NCBI GenBank assembly: GCA_964370765.1 | Contig: CAYJKW010000009.1 | Location: 1-55,942, forward strand | DNA length: 55,942 bases | Direction: 5' to 3' | DNA from: CAYJBH01 sp964370765 | GTDB lineage: Bacteria > Bacillota > Clostridia > Oscillospirales > Ruminococcaceae | In this document: positions 53,585 to 55,942 of the stretch, in pieces | How positions within the stretch are numbered: the first letter of the stretch is position 1 | Layout: each line of letters begins with the position of its first letter | Translations under genes and position numbers: made by a program | Notes under the pieces: model-generated | Seen by the model: only the letters and a program-made list of their open reading frames with translations | Told to the model about the DNA's origin: nothing | Database searches by the model: none

Positions 53585-53626
53585 GGTGGCTAAAACATCT
53601 TCCATGCAATGTATGTTAAAGCCACC
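53585..53626. other. Intergenic hairpin
   Basis: GGTGGCT (53585-53591) pairs with its complement at 53620-53626, then after a 2x2 internal loop AACAT pairs with ATGTT (53613-53617). There is no T-run on the plus strand; on the minus strand TATTTATT follows. Function unknown. Confidence 0.55.
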
Positions 53627-53697
53627 GTTCTTTACATTTGGGCAGTGTGTATTATAATTGATTAGTGGGATGTTTAGTCTATGATTTAAAAAACAAT

Positions 53698-53727
53698 TGA
53701 TTATAATACAACGTTGTATTATAATCA
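53698..53727. promoter_or_regulatory. Perfect 30-bp palindrome, candidate operator
   Basis: A perfect palindrome with 15-base arms centred at 53712/53713, core ATACAACGTTGTAT. A partial copy (GTATTATAATTGATTA) lies near 53649. It is between the divergent NanA-like gene and the lipoprotein gene, about 105 bases before the latter. The protein that would bind it is not identified. Confidence 0.75.
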
Positions 53728-53832
53728 GCAAAGTAGTTTATTACATTAAACCTGTTGTTGGTTACAAATTTATATTATGTTTGAATTCAGCTGTTATACT
53801 ATATCGGTAAGACAAACCATATAAGGGATTTT

Positions 53833-55080
53833 ATGAAAAAGCTTGTTTTAATTTTATTGTTAGCGTTTTGTTTATTTGTTGTATCGTGCACACCAAGAAT
53901 AGATGGAGCACTGCCTGAGTCTAGTGGTGACACGACACCAACCTTGTCAACAGATGCTTCACTTGATCTAAAGGTAGGCACTGATAAATCAAATAACTAC
54001 GAAGCCATTGCCGCGGTCGGAACTGAGTCCGGATACTATCAGATGGTTGAATCGAACATCTATTATACCGATTATGCAACTGCAAGCCGCCTGCCGCTTT
54101 GCAGTACCCCAAACTGTGAGCATAGCGACGATAGCTGCACATCATTTTTTCAGGGTAGCGGTATTTTGTTTTTAGATAATGAGCAAGAGCATCTTTTTTA
54201 CCTAGGAAGTAACAGTAGCACTGACAATATTGAATCCGATGGACAATATGTATCAGCTAACCGAGATGTGTTGTACCGAATGGAGTTAAGTGGCGCAGGC
54301 CGTGAGATCATTTATGACTTTGGAACAGGCGCAGCATATAACCATGGAACCATAGCTACCTCTACCGACTCGTTATATTTAATTTATGCAACCAACGAAA
54401 ATCAAGTGCATAAATTTTTTCTTGGTAGAATAGATTTAGATAGTGGAAATCTTACCCCTGTCAAAGAGGTAGAGAATGGAGAGTATATTGTATCAGCCTT
54501 TGACAACACAATTTTCATCGATAACAACGGTAAAGTTTACAAGTATGACCTATCGATCGGCGAGTCAACTTTAGTCTATGAATATTCGCCCCAAGAAAAA
54601 AAGGTGGTGTTCCAGGATGATAAGCTATACAGCTACGATATATCGTCAGGTGAAATTAAGTTAGTTAATCTAACAACAGGCGAAGAAAGTCTAATCATCA
54701 CCCTTTCCGGCAATGCTGAAATATCATTTATTAGGGTTGTCCACAACAACTACCTTGAGATAGTAGGGTATAATGGGGAACATCAAGAAAAAGAGATAGT
54801 TGATATTGCTGCTTCAAAGGTCTATATGATAGAGCTAGCCATGCAACGCGAATGGTCTGCTGACGGTGAAGTCTCACTCCCTATTATTGCTGCTAATTCA
54901 CAGTATATTTTAACAGCTGTAAAAAGCGAAGAACAAGAGGTAACGGCATATGATCCGGGTGGAGTTCCCTACAACACCTTAGTACCTATCAATGTTACCG
55001 CATTAATAACCTGGGATGACTTTTTAAACTCCAATCCCGAATATCTATATATTGAAGATCTAAGTAATATTACAAGCTAA
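53833..55080 (+). CDS. Lipoprotein, beta-propeller-like (DUF5050-type)
   Basis: 415 residues. The signal peptide ends in the lipobox FVVSC (Cys19), then a Ser/Thr/Asp-rich linker. The body has repeating strands with motifs such as NIYYTDY, DNTIFIDNNGKVYKYDL and DDKLYSYDISSGEIKLVNL, spaced about 40 residues, as in beta-propellers of surface lipoproteins. CSTPNCEHSDDSC supplies three Cys. It sits on the outer face of the membrane; the ligand is unknown. Weak RBS (AAGGGA). Confidence 0.82.
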   Translation: MKKLVLILLLAFCLFVVSCTPRIDGALPESSGDTTPTLSTDASLDLKVGTDKSNNYEAIAAVGTESGYYQMVESNIYYTDYATASRLPLCSTPNCEHSDDSCTSFFQGSGILFLDNEQEHLFYLGSNSSTDNIESDGQYVSANRDVLYRMELSGAGREIIYDFGTGAAYNHGTIATSTDSLYLIYATNENQVHKFFLGRIDLDSGNLTPVKEVENGEYIVSAFDNTIFIDNNGKVYKYDLSIGESTLVYEYSPQEKKVVFQDDKLYSYDISSGEIKLVNLTTGEESLIITLSGNAEISFIRVVHNNYLEIVGYNGEHQEKEIVDIAASKVYMIELAMQREWSADGEVSLPIIAANSQYILTAVKSEEQEVTAYDPGGVPYNTLVPINVTALITWDDFLNSNPEYLYIEDLSNITS

Positions 55081-55259
55081 CATAATCGACATCTTATATT
55101 AAATATAGATGCGGTTATACCTATTGGTCTATAATTAAATACAATTATAGAATACTTAGCAATGGGGAATATTCAAACTAAAACAGGGGTGAATATTGGA
55201 ATATATGCTAGTGTATTTTTAATTTCTACATGCGGTGCTATTCAAAAGTATCTTTGATG

Positions 55260-55311
55260 TTTGCTAAAAATGAAACTAAAATCATCGGCTTTATGATTAC
55301 ATTTTAGCAAA
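55260..55311 (+). other. Two-tier hairpin between lipoprotein and enolase genes
   Basis: TTTGCTAAAA (55260-55269) pairs with TTTTAGCAAA (55302-55311); inside, ATCAT pairs with ATGAT (55281-55285 with 55293-55297). It is about 180 bases past the lipoprotein stop with no T-run after it. It may end the lipoprotein message or insulate the enolase promoter. Nothing else was recognised between 55081 and 55259. Confidence 0.5.
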
Positions 55312-55365
55312 TAACAACAATCATACTAAAATCCGCAAAATCAACTAAAAAAAAGGTTTTTTCTC

Positions 55366-55394
55366 TTTACTTGCATAAGACAATGTGATATAAT
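55366..55394 (+). promoter_or_regulatory. eno: Promoter of the enolase gene
   Basis: TTTACT (55366-55371), 17 bases, perfect TATAAT (55389-55394), 46 bases before the start codon; AGGAGG precedes the ATG. Confidence 0.8.
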
Positions 55395-55440
55395 ACTTAA
55401 AAGAATTACAAATAAAATTAATAATTCAGGAGGATTTTAA

Positions 55441-55942
55441 ATGTCTATCATCAGCAAAGTTTATGCACGCGAAGTTATTGATTCACGCGGTAATCCAACT
55501 ATCGAAGTTGAGGTTACAACACAAATTGGTGCTTTTGGTCGCGCAATGGTTCCGTCTGGCGCATCCACAGGTGAGAGAGAGGCTCTTGAGCTTCGTGATG
55601 GCGATAAAGCTCGCTACCTTGGTAAAGGCGTTTCAAAAGCAGTAGATAACGTAAACAATAAAATCGAAGAAGCAATTATTGGCATGGATGTAACTGATCA
55701 AAATGCTATCGACAAGGTTATGCTTGATCTTGATGGTACTGATTTTAAATCTGAGCTTGGTGCAAATGCTATACTTGGTGTATCCATGGCTTGTGCTCAT
55801 GCAGCTGCAGATTTCTATGGCATGCCTCTTTACAAATATCTTGGCGGCTTTAACGGCAAAACACTTCCAGTTCCAATGATGAACGTTGTAAACGGTGGTA
55901 GCCATGCAGACTCCACTGTTGACTTCCAAGAGTTCATGATTA
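55441..55942 (+). CDS. eno: Enolase, C-terminus cut by window edge
   Basis: The first 167 residues. SIISKVYAREVIDSRGNPTIEVEV, VPSGASTGEREALELRD (the catalytic loop Ser), LGANAILGVSMA and NVVNGGSHADSTVDFQEFMI (catalytic His) are diagnostic. Enolase converts 2-phosphoglycerate to phosphoenolpyruvate in glycolysis. It has its own promoter and a strong AGGAGG. A housekeeping gene at the edge of accessory DNA. Confidence 0.98.
   Translation, partial: MSIISKVYAREVIDSRGNPTIEVEVTTQIGAFGRAMVPSGASTGEREALELRDGDKARYLGKGVSKAVDNVNNKIEEAIIGMDVTDQNAIDKVMLDLDGTDFKSELGANAILGVSMACAHAAADFYGMPLYKYLGGFNGKTLPVPMMNVVNGGSHADSTVDFQEFMI

Noticed and set aside
1..55942. CRISPR arrays, tRNA or rRNA genes, insertion sequences, phage genes
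   Set aside because: No regularly spaced repeats, no cloverleaf or rRNA sequence, and no transposase, integrase or phage protein was seen.

Overview
The window is AT-rich DNA with strong AGGAGG-type ribosome binding sites, textbook TTGACA-N17-TATAAT promoters, several TTG starts, lipoprotein signal peptides and no outer-membrane proteins. This points to a low-GC Gram-positive bacterium, most likely an anaerobic Clostridia member such as a gut Lachnospiraceae-like organism; the rank below class is a guess. Two runs of exactly ten N show it is a scaffold from a draft or metagenome assembly.

Layout. 1-4.9 kb: the end of one response regulator, a small secreted helical-repeat protein, and a complete two-component system (sensor kinase plus regulator) with two exported or membrane targets, one a triple PepSY protein. 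Three matching 11-bp-period direct repeats, each 10 bp before a -10 box, tie this system to itself and to both targets. 5.0-5.4 kb: a decayed PTS permease. 5.5-26.6 kb: four complete ECF-type importers (S, T and fused double ATPase), with an AraC and two TetR regulators, three alpha/beta hydrolases, a pair of ABC exporter-fold proteins and two small Cys/His-rich proteins. By analogy with ECF plus exporter-fold pairs known from siderophore and heme uptake, this looks like an iron-siderophore or heme acquisition island. That is inference, supported by a dyad shared by three of its leaders.

26.8-34.0 kb: a TetR-controlled dehydrogenase operon with a broken PH-domain gene; an SDR and an iron-type alcohol dehydrogenase; and a single ECF S-component with a uridine-kinase-like protein behind a short structured leader, opposite another TetR gene.

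34.2-47.7 kb and 51.2-53.4 kb: amino-sugar catabolism. One operon runs ROK repressor, N-acylglucosamine 2-epimerase, PIG-L deacetylase, divergent NagB-like protein, PfkB kinase. A divergent operon carries a YhcH-type protein, a sugar ABC importer and four oxidoreductases. Further on lie a NanOx/YjhC-like oxidoreductase and an N-acetylneuraminate lyase-like aldolase. Together they suggest sialic acid (possibly 2,7-anhydro-Neu5Ac) use by a route in which an epimerase and a PIG-L deacetylase stand in for NanE/NanK/NagA. Between them sits a TetR-controlled ABC plus MFS efflux locus (47.7-51.2 kb). The window ends with a lipoprotein and the start of enolase.

All family calls come from reading motifs; no alignment or database search was run.
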